Under the pieces are notes generated by a model. The model was not told where the DNA came from. It did no database searches and saw nothing but the letters and a program-made list of their open reading frames with translations. From Rhyacophila brunnea (taxonomy: Eukaryota > Arthropoda > Insecta > Trichoptera > Rhyacophilidae), in NCBI GenBank assembly GCA_022495005.1, contig JAGYXB010000456.1, positions 1,054,001-1,118,000 on the forward strand: DNA of 64,000 bases, read 5' to 3'. Position 1 is the first letter of the stretch. Each line of letters begins with the position of its first letter. Positions 34,195 to 46,189 of the stretch are shown here, piece after piece. Both the position numbers and the translations under genes were made by a program.

Positions 34195-34768
34195 CAGTGG
34201 CGAACGGTGGAGGTAGGCTGTTAAGATCCGACATAAATAGTGCACATACAACTATGTCAGTCATATGTATTTTTTATACAAATTACAAATAATGTTGGTT
34301 ATTTTTTTTTTAAATCAATTAAACCCTGCCTAAACCAAACCACAATAGCTTTAGTATGTTATAGGCGATACGACAAATAAATAATGCACATTTTTTCATT
34401 CATACTTATTTCTTTTCGTTGAATACATATTAAATATTACACAATATGTTGTTGATTAGTTTTTTTTTTAATTTATTAAGCCTTGCTTATATCAAACCAT
34501 AATCAAAAAAAATATTCTTCTATCTATAAAATATCCAAAATTATGTAAATATGATTTAATGGCATATTTTTAGATATTTTATAGATGAGTATTTTTCGAT
34601 TATTAGCTATATAGCTCGGTTTTTGCAGGGTTCGATTGAATTTTAAAAACTAACCAATTCTGTAAATTGTAGTTTTAATTCAATGAAAACAAATACGTGT
34701 GACTGACAAAGATTAGTGTACACTATTTATGTTGGATCTTAACAGCCTACATCCACCCTTCACTATTG
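34195..34768. mobile_element. hAT-type element (574 bp)
   Basis: Inverted ends of about 50 bp share the block taggctgttaagatcc. The left end starts cagtggcgaa, a typical hAT start. The 8-bp flanks ggagattt (34187-34194) and ggagatgt (34769-34776) differ at one base. The interior contains two diverged direct copies of a T-run followed by aaat-aattaa-cct words. Non-coding. Confidence 0.75.
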
Positions 34769-34779
34769 GGAGATGTAAA

Positions 34780-35668
34780 TAGTTGTTGACGGAGATCGAG
34801 TATAATTTAATTTCATTTAAACAATGTATTATCACAGGTTTATTTCTGGACGTCGATAATTTGACTTCGCGTATACAAACATACGATTAAAAAACTTTTA
34901 CGAATCACTCAATTCATTCCACGTACTAAATTAAGTCAAAAACTTTCTCAAGTAATTAGTTTCCTTACGGTAGTAGTGAATTATTATTAACCTAAGTCGT
35001 TCAAAGTTACTTAAAACCTACTTACGTATACGTTAAGTTAAACTTACATACGTGCGGCGTATACGGTCTGTGAATATATTATGATAATATATCATACGGT
35101 TAAACTTTCTAGCTTAGCATATTATGAAGTCTTAAATTTTAGTATAACGTAATAGTTTTGTGTATTGTCTTCAGGACCGAATTAAGGTATGAGCTCTAGA
35201 GGTTAGGAGCGTCCGCCAGCTAGAGAGCGTCCATCATAATATTTTATATTATTCTCTTTTTGCTTAACCATTATAATCATAATATATAATATTAAACATC
35301 ACTCATTGATGAATAGAGCTTGAAGAATTTTGTCGAATAGGAGATAAGGTCAAAGAAATTTTTGGAGACAACCTATATAGTTTTATGACTCCGTGTCACT
35401 ATGTCGCATTAGATGATGTGAAATAATTTACGAAAAACAGATCAAAAAAGTATTAAAGTTAATTCTACTATTTTGAACACACATTAAAATCGCTACATAA
35501 ATATATATATGTATACTTCATCTAATCTATAATAATATAAGTATTATAAATAATAAACTCTGCATCAATCTTCTGTTAAGCTTATATTTATGCTTATTGT
35601 TATATTATATGATACTCAGTATATATGTGCGAATGCGGTGACAACACCTTTGCGGATGGTCGCGTACC
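34780..35668. other. No recognisable gene
   Basis: AT-rich; the word accgaattaaggtatgagct near 35175 resembles one end of a hAT element but lacks a partner. Nothing coding seen. Confidence 0.4.
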
Positions 35669-35678
35669 ACAAACATGG

Positions 35679-36086
35679 GAGAACTGGGCACCAGGACAAT
35701 TGGGAGCCGCAAAGTCGAATGAAATAAATAGACGTTCGTTACGATTTTATACAGATACATAGACGATTAATTTTAATCAGTTTCTATCCACTACTTGGTA
35801 GTTTTAATTCATTTTGCTCTTAACATAATATTGGGGATTGAGAATTATCATATCTGAGGCTTTATATAAAAATAAAAGAACTCTCTTGTTAACACAATTA
35901 AATCATTATTTAAATGTGCATATTTAAATTCTCATCAAGTATTAATTAAAAATACAATAATTTTAATATAAATAATAATATTAAATAAATATTTTAAAAG
36001 TACTTATAATTCACGAACGTCTTATTTTCGAATTTCATTCGATTATGTGGCGCCCAGTTTTCCCAGCGCCGAATTGTACTAGACCC
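35679..36086 (+). mobile_element. hAT-type MITE, family G, copy 3 (408 bp)
   Basis: The flanks AAACATGG (35671-35678 and 36087-36094) form a perfect 8-bp duplication. The inverted ends carry aactgggcaccagg and aactgggcgcc motifs, with an extra inverted unit at the right end. Same length as copy 1. Confidence 0.8.
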
Positions 36087-36094
36087 AAACATGG

Positions 36095-37808
36095 GGTTTC
36101 CGTACAGTCATAAAATACTATCTTTTTTATTATGACCCTACCAATCTGAAACATTCTTTTATAAATTCCTTATCAACGTTTTTAATGTAAAAAACATGAC
36201 TATCGTCGCTTTACTTTTCGAAATAATGAGATTTAAACATTGCATTATATTCCTGACGTTGTTATATAAAGTTATTCAAGAAGTATTACCATTTGTTAAT
36301 GACGCTATCGATCTGAAAACTAATATAAAAAATGGAAACCGTCAATTTACTTCACAAAATAATTGGGCATTACTGTGCTGATGCTTAGAAGCTCTTACAT
36401 GTGTTTATTATTATATGTTATGTATTATAACCGGAGGATAGGAAAAGTATTAATTAATTGCCTACAGAGTCTTAATCAGGTCCTGATTTTGAGAAACCTT
36501 ATCAACATTGTTGGTGAAAATTCAACTGAAGTATTTTTTTTCTGTGGTTATGTTGTTTCATAAAGTTACTAACATATTTTCATATACGAAACTTTATAAA
36601 ATATACCATTAAGCAAACGGTTCATAAATACATACGGAATAATTTAAATATAAACAGGAAAAGTTTTATATAAAAAAAAACAGTAAGAAATAATATACAA
36701 AACTTTTGAGACAAAGGCGTATTTAAAAACATGCAACTTTTTAGAGGCAATTCTTTCAAATATTATTATTGTGGGTAAGATATAGATCTTTTTAAAATGA
36801 GTTATAAATATACTCCAGGCATAAGTATACAATACTGTATGATGCAAAGAAAAGCGCCGTAAATAAAAAAAAAAAGTTAATTTTATATTACAAAGAACGT
36901 GAAATTGTATAAGTTTTCGTAATAAGAATTCTGCGAGTTTTTGTCATAAAATACTCATATTTCTGTAGCCAAATACATAAAATAGTCCACAATATTTTAT
37001 GTTTTTGTCCGATATCTTACAAGAATAATTGTGACAGTGAAGCTGAAATGGTTACAAAAGTTAATAATTAATGATACCAAATAAAAATCCTGCAAAAAAA
37101 AAGAATTAGGGGAATAAACAAAATTTAACCTATTATGGAACGGCGGAATCATTTTCATGTAAACACCTTTTATATTTAAAACTGATTTTATTTGAAGCTA
37201 ATTAATAAAATCTATAAAACAGACTACATTTTAGACAACTTGTTAATATAGTTTGATATTACAGTGAATGCAGGCGATGCATTTTTCGCTAAGGTTGGAT
37301 TTAAACCGAATAAAAAATTTGTAAAGCTATTTTGATTAAGTATATTATAAAATAAACATTGATATTATTATGTATGGAATTCTCAGACAACAATATTGGT
37401 TGGAAGGAAGTTTGAAACAATAGCAATATATCAAATCGTTATCAAACGCGCATTACGAGGCATTTATTGTACTGCTTATTAACATTTGATAAGAATATAA
37501 GCTCATATTGCAGGGATATAACAAAACAGTAATAATATGTGTTACTTTGAGAAGAAACCCGATATGAAAACGATACGCCCGATTAAAAGCGGATGTAGTG
37601 CGGGTGGTGTGATTTAGTGGGGTTATCAACTTCAATGATCTGAATATCTCCACAGTTTTCGTATATCTATCAAAATTTCCTTTTTTAGTTACACACAATG
37701 ATACCAACGGAGAAAATATTTTTTTTTTCTACAGTTATCAATTTTAACCATGAATGATGGCGGAATCGCTGTCAAGTAATGTTGTTACATAAAGTTTTAA
37801 TATGATTC
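36095..37808. other. No recognisable gene
   Basis: Several 60-84-codon frames occur on both strands but all are AT-rich and lack recognisable domains or family resemblance. No terminal repeats recognised. Confidence 0.45.
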
Positions 37809-37812
37809 ACTC

Positions 37813-38337
37813 TGTAGCTGTAGAATAATAAGCGATCGAATATCTATTGTTTATAAAAATATCAAATTACTTTGCAGTAATATATTCCCAGGAATCCATT
37901 TCCAGTAAACAATTCAGCTAGACCAGCAAGTCGATTGGCGAAATTAGAGATGGTGTATTATTACATCATATCACAGCACATTATACCATTACGGTGTATT
38001 AGTCGAATAATCATTTTTCATAGTGTTATATTTTTGTACAACTGTTATAACAAATAATATTTCATTTCGCTACTCAATTTAAAACGCTGACTCTATATTT
38101 GGTTTAATATGATTATGTAACAGAATTTAATGTTAATGTACTACCTTTTATTGTATAAATAACGAAGAACAATTTATCTCAATGTCACTCGGATCAGAGT
38201 ACTTAGCTAGTAACTATCATGTATAATATACTATTGTACCGATACGCTGCTAATAAATCTCACCCTGCTACATCGTAGACTTCGTCATTATCATCATCAA
38301 CCTACACATCGAACACCACACTATAGTGACCTCAACA
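37813..38337 (-). mobile_element. Solo LTR, copy 3 (525 bp)
   Basis: Reverse-oriented copy of the LTR family: on the minus strand it starts tgttgaggtcactatagtg and ends ttctacagctaca. The 4-bp duplication ACTC is perfect (37809-37812 and 38338-38341). It is closer to copy 1 than to copy 2 in its first 60 bp. No internal region is attached. Confidence 0.85.
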
Positions 38338-38344
38338 ACTCCAG

Positions 38345-38770
38345 TTTTAGTCCAAATATAATATTTTATTGAAATGCAACAAAAAAATTGTACTCATAGC
38401 AGATTATAAGTAATAATCTATTATTATTAAGGCTCCATTTTAATAATATATCAGTACATTGGCCGGCGTTTGGAATTTTGGCTATTTTGGATTTCGGCCA
38501 TTCGTGATTTAGCTGGATTTAGCCCAAAAACCTTATCATTTATTAATAATAAATACTTCTAAGCCTATAAACCTCAATCCACAGAGGACCTAAAAGAGAA
38601 CATTCGGCATGGTATATTCCCTAATGATCACAAGCAAGAAAAGGGTGGTTATTTAACCGCTATGATTTTTTACTTATACGAAAATACTTGCGGACATATT
38701 TGCGGATATTTTCCTGTTTTTTTCTTCGAAACTGTTGAAAACTATCATAATTAAAAAAAATTCCTCCAGA
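38345..38770. other. No recognisable gene
   Basis: AT-rich; nothing recognised. Confidence 0.4.
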
Positions 38771-38777
38771 AGCTATA

Positions 38778-39345
38778 TATTAATACGATCAATTTTCAAT
38801 CTATAAATGAAAATTCCGTCTATAATCCACGTTGAAAGCTTTTTATTATTTTGTACTTATTGCAATAATTAACTGTTCGTATAAAAAAAATAGCCTGAAG
38901 GATAAAGCGGAAAGCGGCAACGCATTTTGAAAATAGCCGATAAACTAGATTATTTGTTAGGTTAACCTAACCAAACCTAACCTAACCCAACCTAAACTAA
39001 CCTAAACTAACCCAAACTAACAAATAATCCAGTTTATCGGCTATTTTCAAAATGCGTTCTCCGCTGTATCCGCTTTAACCGAACAGTACCGAAAAATCCA
39101 TATAAGTACTTTACTCTATTGTTTTGTATACGGTAAAAATAAAGTACTTCCGATTTTTATAATAAGTTTTCCAACAATACGATCGATTTTTACGTTAAAA
39201 ATGAAAATTCCGTCCAGAATCCACGTGAAAAGTTTTTTATTATTTAGTATTTATTACAATTAACTGTTCTTATTAGAAAATTCCATACACTACTCTATTC
39301 TTTTGTATACGGTAAAAATAAACAACCATTTTTATAATAAGGTCA
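38778..39345 (+). repeat. Two direct copies of a ~215-bp unit, the first interrupted
   Basis: Words shared in order by the two copies: tacgatc-attttt, aaatgaaaattccgtc, aatccacgt, ttttttattattt, aattaactgttc, then (after an interruption in copy 1) attccata-, ttttgtatacggtaaaaata and tttttataataag. In copy 1 the TTAGG-cored palindrome at 38893-39091 splits the unit just after aactgttcgta. This gives a readable before/after picture of that insertion. Confidence 0.6.
38893..39091. mobile_element. Palindromic element with CCTAA/TTAGG-like core, copy 1
   Basis: Arms of about 65-70 bp (aaaatagccgataaact and its mirror) enclose a core at 38958-39009 built of degenerate CCTAA units. The outer right end reads cggttaaagcgg-type in reverse and matches the copy at 63154-63353. 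TA precedes the left edge. No coding sequence. Confidence 0.7.
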
Positions 39346-39528
39346 TGTTAGAATATAATAGACGATGGATAATCATCATAAATATAATACAAAATACTCC
39401 AATAATAACGCTTTCATTCTGTGTTTACTAAACACTGTTTAGATACTTTAATTATTACATTCGCGTCTAAAGTTACAAACAAAACAAAATTTCAGCTAAC
39501 TTTGCCCCACCCAAAATTGTACATAGTA

Positions 39529-40610
39529 CGAGGGTGGGTCAATAATTCCTTAGAAAAAAGCATTAAAACAGGTTTTATTTTTGTATTTTTTTTTTATTTC
39601 TCAACATAATTTCCTTTGAGCTCAATACACTTGGTTAGACGTTTCTCAATTTTTTTTAAACCGTCAGAAAAATAAGTTTTCGGAAGGTCCTCAAAATAAG
39701 CATTTGTCCGTTTTTCTTCAATTTTGTTTTTTAGCTGGTCCAATAAAGATGCATAATAATCCCCTGTTATTGTTTTTCCTTTTTCCAAATAGTCAACGAA
39801 AATAATTTCACGTGCATCCCAAAATACAGTAGCCATAACCTTACCAGCTGATTTTACGGTTTTCGCCTTCTTTGACATGGTTTGCCTTCGCAATCCACTG
39901 CTTTGACTGTTCTTTCGTCTCGGGAGTATAGTGGTGTATCCATGTTCCATCTACAGTCACAAAGCGACGAAAAAAATTCATCCGGATTGCGTTGCATGAG
40001 CGACAACAGGGCTTTAGAGACCACCACCCTATTGCGTTTATTGTCGACTGTGAGCAAACGCGGCACCCATCTTGCAGAAACTTTTTTCATGCCCAATTTG
40101 TCATGTAAAATAGAAATGACGCTACCTTTTGAGATCCCTGTAACCTCAATTATCTCATTCAACTTTAATCTTTGGTCACTTAACACCATATCGTGGATTT
40201 TATTGATCATTTCTGGTGTAGTCAGCTCTACAGGACGTCCTGAGCGTGGTTCATCCTTTGTTGATGTACGACCACGTTGAAATTTATTTAACCAGTTATA
40301 AATAGTTGCAAGTGAAGGAGCAGATATGCCGTGAACTAAATCCAACTCATTTTTTATTTCCTTTGCTGTTAACCCTTTTATATTAAAATGTTTAATAACA
40401 GCTCTAAACTCAATTTTCTCCATTTCCATTTTTCCATTTTCCACAAGCAAATTTTTTTTTAAATGTACGAGAAACACACAACAACCCGACCAATCTGATT
40501 GAAACTTCGCAGCATACTGAATCGGCAGTGCCGCTGCATGAAAACAAACCGCTTGCAGTACTAGTCGCGCCACCTGTCGGCTTTTCTAAGGACTTATTGA
40601 CCCACCCTCG
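39529..40610 (-). mobile_element. mariner element 2 (1082 bp, internally deleted)
   Basis: The 29-bp inverted ends (cgagggtgggtcaataattc at 39529 and its mirror ending 40610) differ at one base; TA flanks both sides (39527-39528, 40611-40612). It carries a single minus-strand transposase with an internal deletion and frameshifts. The element is about 200-250 bp shorter than a usual 1.3 kb mariner. Confidence 0.9.
39594..40423 (-). pseudogene. mariner transposase lacking the second and third catalytic Asp
   Basis: From the Met at 40423, the N-terminus reads MEKIEFRAVIKHFNIKGLTA with a paired helix-turn-helix DNA-binding region, a GRP linker (DEPRSGRPVELTTPEM) and LGMKKVSARWVPRLLTVD. An extra base in the A7 tract at 39970-39976 (plus strand) shifts the frame just before the first catalytic block, which reads FVTVDGTWIHHYTPETK in the shifted frame. 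A second shift near 39870-39900 restores KTVKSAGKVMATVFWDA. At about 39703-39710, KNKIEEKR joins in frame to TNAYFEDLPKTYF. The family normally has the HQDNA and PYSPDLAPSD blocks between these, so two catalytic aspartates are gone. The C-terminus CIELKGNYVEK is intact. It cannot be catalytic, but could in principle still bind DNA. Confidence 0.9.
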
Positions 40611-40614
40611 TACC

Positions 40615-41050
40615 TACTCAATATATTCATTTCAACAATGTTTCAACATGTTCAAGCGAATAATAATATGCGCTCCTCTTGTATATTCCGCTGATTTACA
40701 AATGAGACCTCATTAGATTATCGTGTCAAAGCATTATATAGTTACACAAAAAAATGTCACGATTATGTAAATACAAAAATTGTTACCGATTAGAGACTTA
40801 TTCATAAATCACTAACAAAACAGAAATTGTGTATACTGTGGTTACAATACTCTGTATAGAAGAACATACTCGTTAGTTATTTTGTGATTTAGATAAGAAT
40901 CCATACTTAGTTATCATGAGTAATCTTAATGCATTGCTAATGATTGCCGTTTGTATCAATTTACATCAAAGCCTATACATCAACGGATTCCATGTGACTT
41001 TTGATTCATAACAAATATCCTATCATAGAACACTTGTTTTATCCGTCGCT
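40615..41050. other. No recognisable gene
   Basis: AT-rich unique-looking sequence between the mariner and the LINE relic. Confidence 0.4.
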
Positions 41051-41067
41051 AATCAGAGAGAAATCTG

Positions 41068-41700
41068 GATCAGGACAGATGCTATCGTATACATCGAGAG
41101 CGTCGACAGCTTCAAATACCTGGGGGTACACATCACGGGAGATGGCATTTTGCAGAGAGAGCTCACTATCCGAATGGGAATGGCTGGACCAACATTCAAC
41201 TCGATGAGAAGTGTTTGGGACTCACGATTGTACTTGGTCAAAACCAAATGCCGCCTATTAGACACTTGCATTCTGACGGTGCTGCTTTACGGTAACGAAT
41301 CGTGTCACCTTACGAAGGTTCAGAGTAACCATATACTGAGCTTCGAAAACATATGTTTTCGACGGATACTGGGTGTGACTTTAGGAGCAACGAGGAGATA
41401 AGGGAACGCAACAAGCAACCTCTTATTAGGTTGAGAGTGAAGAGGCGACGTTTGACTTGGATCGGCCACGTGTTATGGATGCCAGAGAGAACCACGACCT
41501 GGTTTGCCAGTTTTTCAAGCTCACCGGATTCTGGCGTCCTGGAAGGCCGTTAAATACCATCTATAGAGTGTATACGGTGGAGCTACGGGATGCTGGTTTG
41601 ACCTGAAACGAAGCAAGAAGACTGACAAGGCACATGGATTCTTGGAGTGTCCATATGCTCCGACTAAGGGGCGGATATGGCCAAAAAATAAGAAGAACAC
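41068..41700 (+). pseudogene. C-terminal relic of a non-LTR retrotransposon, relatively complete
   Basis: The frame reads SFKYLGVHITGDG, then ILTVLLYGNESCHL, LSFENICFRRILGV; it shifts near 41380 and continues LIRLRVKRRRLTWIGHVLWM. Stops follow at about 41550 and 41605, and the homology ends in aaggggcggatatggcc. These are the post-palm blocks of an insect LINE polyprotein; the YxDD region is missing. The same 3' end word (ctaaggggtggacatgg) closes the relic at 47320-47885, so the two belong to one family. Confidence 0.8.
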
Positions 41701-42144
41701 TTTATTTTAAGGTTTAATGTTTTTCAAAGTTTTGAAGCAAATATTAAAATCGATGGTACTCTCTGCCACACTTTCAATTACAGTCAGTCGAAGGAGTGAG
41801 TAAAGTCTACATCGCGCATTGAGACAGTGTTTTGGTTTTAGTGAAATGAGAACACAATTTTTAAATGACATTTTCTCTTCTTAATTGGATTGTTTTGACA
41901 TAATCTCTAATAATTACAAGATAAAAAGGACTTTTTATATACCACGTTTTTAAATTTTTTGTTGAATCATATAAACTTGACAATTCTATGTATTAATAAT
42001 TTAGGACAAATAAGGCAATTATCAACAAATCATTTTTTTGCTATTTTGCAACAAACAAACAAATATAGAATACTGAAATGTCATTTTGATTTCCGTAGTA
42101 ACGCACGTATATATTAATAATTTAATTGCTAGGACCTCCCCCTT

Positions 42145-45100
42145 CTTCTTCTTCTTTGTGTGCCATATCCGTTATCAGACGTCGGCGATGAATTTGGCCA
42201 TTTGGCCCCTGTCCGTCGCTGCTCTGAGTAGGGGTGGAGTGCTGAGCTCAAACCAGTCCCTGAGGTTTTTGAGCCAGGACGTTCTTCTTCTACCAGGGCC
42301 TCGCTTACCGGAGATCTTCCCTTGAATGATGAGATGTAGAAGGCGATACTTCTCGGGATGCCGCATGATGTGGTCAAAGTATGCCAGTTTCATGGTTTTT
42401 ATTAGTTTGACTATTTTTTTGGTCTTTTTCATTCTTGACATCACCTCGACATTTGTAACTTTGTCTTTCCAGCTGATACAAAGCATACGAAGCATACGCC
42501 TATACACCCACATTTCAAAAACTTTAAGTTTTTTGAGAATCGTTTCTGTGAGCGTCCAAGCCTGTACTCCATATAAGAGGACCGAGAAGACGTAGCATCT
42601 CACCATTCTAGTTCTGATTCCCAGGTGTATATCATGGCTACATAATACTTTTTTTAGACGAGTAAACGCCACCCTGGCTTTCTCGATTCGGCATCTCAAT
42701 TCCGTGGTATGGTTCCAGTCATCATCCAGAGTGCAGCCCAAGTATATAATGGAATGTGTTCTCTCTAATGGGACTCCATTCACTGTGCACGTTCTGTCAT
42801 CTATATGGGACTTACTTACACTCATGTATTTTGTCTTTTTAATGTTCAGATTGAGACCGTATTTATCACAGGCCTCCATTACCTTGTTTATGAGAGTTTG
42901 TAAGCCTTTTCGACTGTCTGCGATGAGCACTGTGTCATCTACATACCGCAAGTTATTGACAAGGACTCAATTTACTTTGATCCCTTCTTTTGATCCCAGC
43001 AATGCTTCGTCAAAAATCTTTTCAGGATATATGTTGAAGATCATTGGGGATAGTATGCAGCCTTGTCTCACTCCTCTTTGAATTTCGATGATTTCTGTTA
43101 TTTTGTTGCTGACTTTAATGGTGGCTTTCTGTTGCCAGTAAAGGTTTACAACAAGCCGTAGGTCTTTATCGTCAATTCCTGTGGATTTCAACACGTCAAT
43201 CATTTTTGAGTGTTGAACTCTATCAAATGCTTTTTCGAAGTCAATGAAACATAAGAAAACGTTCGTGTTAATGTCGCGGCATCGTTGTATGAGAATTTGG
43301 ATACTAAAAAGAGCTTCTCTGGTCCCTAGGCCATTGCGAAAGCCAAATTGTGTTGAGCTTATATGTTGTTCCAGTTTTTTATACATTCGGTTATGAAGTA
43401 CGCGCAGGAATATTTTCAATACATAACTCATTAAGCTGATCATTCGGTGTTCACTACATTCTTTGGCATTGGTTCTTTTAGGTATTGCAATAAATGTGGA
43501 CTTCAGCCAATCGGATGGTATGACTCCATGGTCGTAGATAGAATTAAAGAGTTTAACCATGAGCTGTATTCCATTTTCTCTCAAAAGCTTTAGGATTTCT
43601 GCTGGAATTTCATCAGGGCCTGTAGCTTTTCTGGTTTTGGTGTTGTCAATGGCTCTTTCAACTTCTCTTTTCACTATAAAAGGTCCAGTTGCGGCAACTT
43701 TCACCCCGTGATCAGTGTGTCGTTCATCGTTGAAGAGTTCTTCTACGTATTGTTTCCACCTGGTTAACTTCTCGTTGATATCAAGGATGATGTTGCCGTC
43801 GCCGTCATTTAGACTGTTGGTACCTGTATAACGGCAAATACCTGCCATTGTTTTAACTTTTTTATGTAAGTGAAACATGTCATAGTTCTTGTCATACATT
43901 TCTATTTCTGTACATTCTTTGGTGAACCATTTGGCTTTTGCTAGGCGTATTTTCTTTCTCAGCTCTCTGTGTAGTTCTTTGTATTTAGTATCATTTCTGT
44001 TCTTATAACGCCTTCTTACTTCCATAAGATCTAAAATATCATTTGTCATCCAAGTTTGCTTTTTAGCAGGTCGGTCAGATTTTAATTATGATCTTCTAAT
44101 ATTATTAGTTATTGTTTTAAATTCAGTCCATTTTTCCTCGATTTCGAGTTCCGGTTGGATTTTTTCGATCTCGTTCTCCAGTGATTCGCTGACTTATTGT
44201 CTTATTTGATTGATTTTTAATTTATCAATGTCAATTCTTGTTGGTTGCTCTGACTTGGATATTTTCTTGAAGCGAATTCGTATCTCTGCCAAAAGTAAGT
44301 TGTGGTCCGAATTCACATCCGCACCGGGGAAAGTTTTTACGTTTTTTACAGTGTTTTTATATCCTTATATTTTTTTTTATATTATCCTTTAAGCCTTATC
44401 ATCAAGTAGTCGATTTTATTTCTAATAATATTAAGCTGGGAGTCCGCAGGTGATTTCCATGTATATAAACGTCGTTTTGGCAGTTTGAAAAACGTATTCA
44501 TTATTGCCAATTCGTTTTCCATGCAGAACTGTATAAGTTCATTGCCTCTTTCGTTCCTGGTACCCAATCCAAAATTCCCGACAATGCACCCGTCCTTGCC
44601 ATTTCCCACTTTCGCGTTGAGATCCCCCATTACGACCGTTATATCCCCGTTCTTTAGTTGTTTCATCAGATGGCTCAGTTCTAGGTAAAAATTTTCAATC
44701 ATCTCCTCCTCACAGCCTGCAGTAGGTGCGTAAACTTGTATAATATTCATATTGATTGGATCACCTTGTATTTGCAATAAAGCTATACGGTCTTAGATTC
44801 GCGTGAAATCAAGAAGAGATCTAGCCACTTCTTTACTAACTATCATTCCCACACCATTTCGATGGTGTGGACCGTCTTCTCCGGCATAGAATACGGTATG
44901 GTCATCTATGGTGCATTTGCCCGACTTTGGCCATCGCATTTCGCTAATTCCGAGTATTGGGATATTAAGTCTTTTCATTTCTTTAATTGTATTATGAATT
45001 TTTCCTGGTTGGAACATGCTTCTGACGTTCCAGGTTCCAATTTTTAAAGAAGTTTTCCTATTGAATTTGAGTGTAGCCGACCGGGAGATTCTTCGCACCC

Positions 45101-45298
45101 CTGCCCCATTTAAGGGGCGCCCGTACTCGGGGCCGTTGTATTTATCAGCCATATTCATTTTCCTGGGAAAAATACTCCAGTGGTTTTCCCGTGCCTTCTG
45201 GAGGAATATTTATCGACTTTCCAGTCTAGATCCGCCGTATTTTGTTTTCTTTAACAGGGTCACCTCGCGGACGGTCTTGAAAAGGGATAGGCTTACCA
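42145..45298 (-). mobile_element. RTE-like LINE, near full length
   Basis: The insertion is bounded by the 7-bp word CCCCCTT on both sides (42138-42144 and 45299-45305). The 3' end (left side) closes with an AAG microsatellite just after a short untranslated stretch; the 5' end (right) has about 140 bp before the first Met. One long minus-strand polyprotein gene fills the element. A length of ~3.2 kb, one ORF and a microsatellite tail fit the RTE clade, but the clade call is my inference. Confidence 0.8.
42175..45158 (-). pseudogene. LINE polyprotein: AP endonuclease plus reverse transcriptase, five lesions
   Basis: The protein nicks target DNA and reverse-transcribes its own RNA there. Endonuclease blocks from the Met at 45158: GTWNVRSM, GISEMRWP, NGVGMIVSK, YAPTAGCEEE, MGDLNAKVGNG, KIDYLMI; the closing SDHN block (about 44310) lies in another frame. 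RT blocks: FIAIPKRTNAKE, QFGFRNGLGTREA, CFIDFEKAFDRVQH, RGVRQGCILSPMIFN and the catalytic YVDDTVLIA, then YLGCTLDDD and a C-terminal ISGKRGPGRRRTSWLKNL. Lesions seen: TAA at 44793-44795, a frameshift near 44375, TAA at 44194-44196, TAA at 44086-44088, and TGA at 42967-42969, ten codons before YVDD. Apart from these the frame is clean, so decay is moderate. Parts of the C-terminus recur at 57450. Confidence 0.88.
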
Positions 45299-45544
45299 CC
45301 CCCTTAGCAACCGATAATAGTGGATTGGATTACGGATTTCTTCCAAAATAACTTTTCATACAAAACAGAATTAACTGAAAATGAATTCAATTCTACTTAA
45401 AGATGGCTAAAAGTATTAAAACAATGCTTTGGTTTCAAATGTCTAGCTAGTCGAAAAGTTAGTTAAAAATCGATTGCAAGATTTGTACTGGAAAACAACC
45501 ACCGGACAAACAAGAATACGAGCTAAGAAAAACGTGGTAAAAAG

Positions 45545-46185
45545 ACTGTACTTTTTTAAAAATTATGTCAAAATAATCTTATAATTTTACATAATATAAG
45601 AGAAAGGATAGTTTAGATAGATTGGATTAGATAAAAACTTGGGTTCCCATTTCACTAAAACCAAAATAACTGTATTTTTATTTAGAATAGCAGTACGATG
45701 GACGCAGTATTTGCTGGATATTTATAATAATTATAATCATAGACTTCCTCTGTTTATAAACCAATAATTTATTTTTATAATTTTTGGAAAATGGATAGAT
45801 ACCTACTTCCTAATATAATTTATCTTTATAATAATTATGTAATTTTCCTATAGGGAAGGTGAACACTGCGTGTCAAAGAGAGCCCCATCTCATTCAAATG
45901 GCATTATGCTTTTGTCCAAATATGGCTAAAATATTTATTGGACCTTTGGAATTCATTCAGAGTTCAATTTAAATAATATCATCTCGTGTATATGTGTGTT
46001 ATATATACCCCTTGGTGGTGAAAAAAACATTATTCCACACGATGACGTCCCGTTGGGGTAGCAGATCATGCGTTGCATAAGACACATTATAAAGGGTGGC
46101 GAATAAAGTCACGAATACAATTATTATTAAAAAAAATGAGAGCAGAGGTAGTTTCTCATGGCGTCGTATCGACATCTTAGATTAA
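45545..46185. other. No recognisable gene
   Basis: AT-rich gap between repeat A copies 3 and 4. No coding signature; nothing else recognised. Confidence 0.4.
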
Positions 46186-46189
46186 AACA

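Larger units (their letters stand above)
41913..45540 (+). mobile_element. Repeat A copy 3, split by a 3.15 kb LINE
   Basis: The left part (41913-42137) and right part (45306-45540) align with the two halves of repeat A copy 2. The break lies in the hairpin region (ttgctaggacc ... tagcaacc). Part of the left half (about 41975-42055) is replaced by unrelated sequence, so the copy was already altered. Confidence 0.75.

Noticed and set aside
35170..35230. hAT-like terminus (accgaattaagg), and others at 24895, 31993 and 55248
   Set aside because: Each has only one end; without a partner terminus and a target duplication I do not call an element.
45840..46130. Possible promoter-like GC-richer patch with a tgacgtc word
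   Set aside because: A single CRE-like word without a nearby transcript or coding sequence is not evidence of a promoter.
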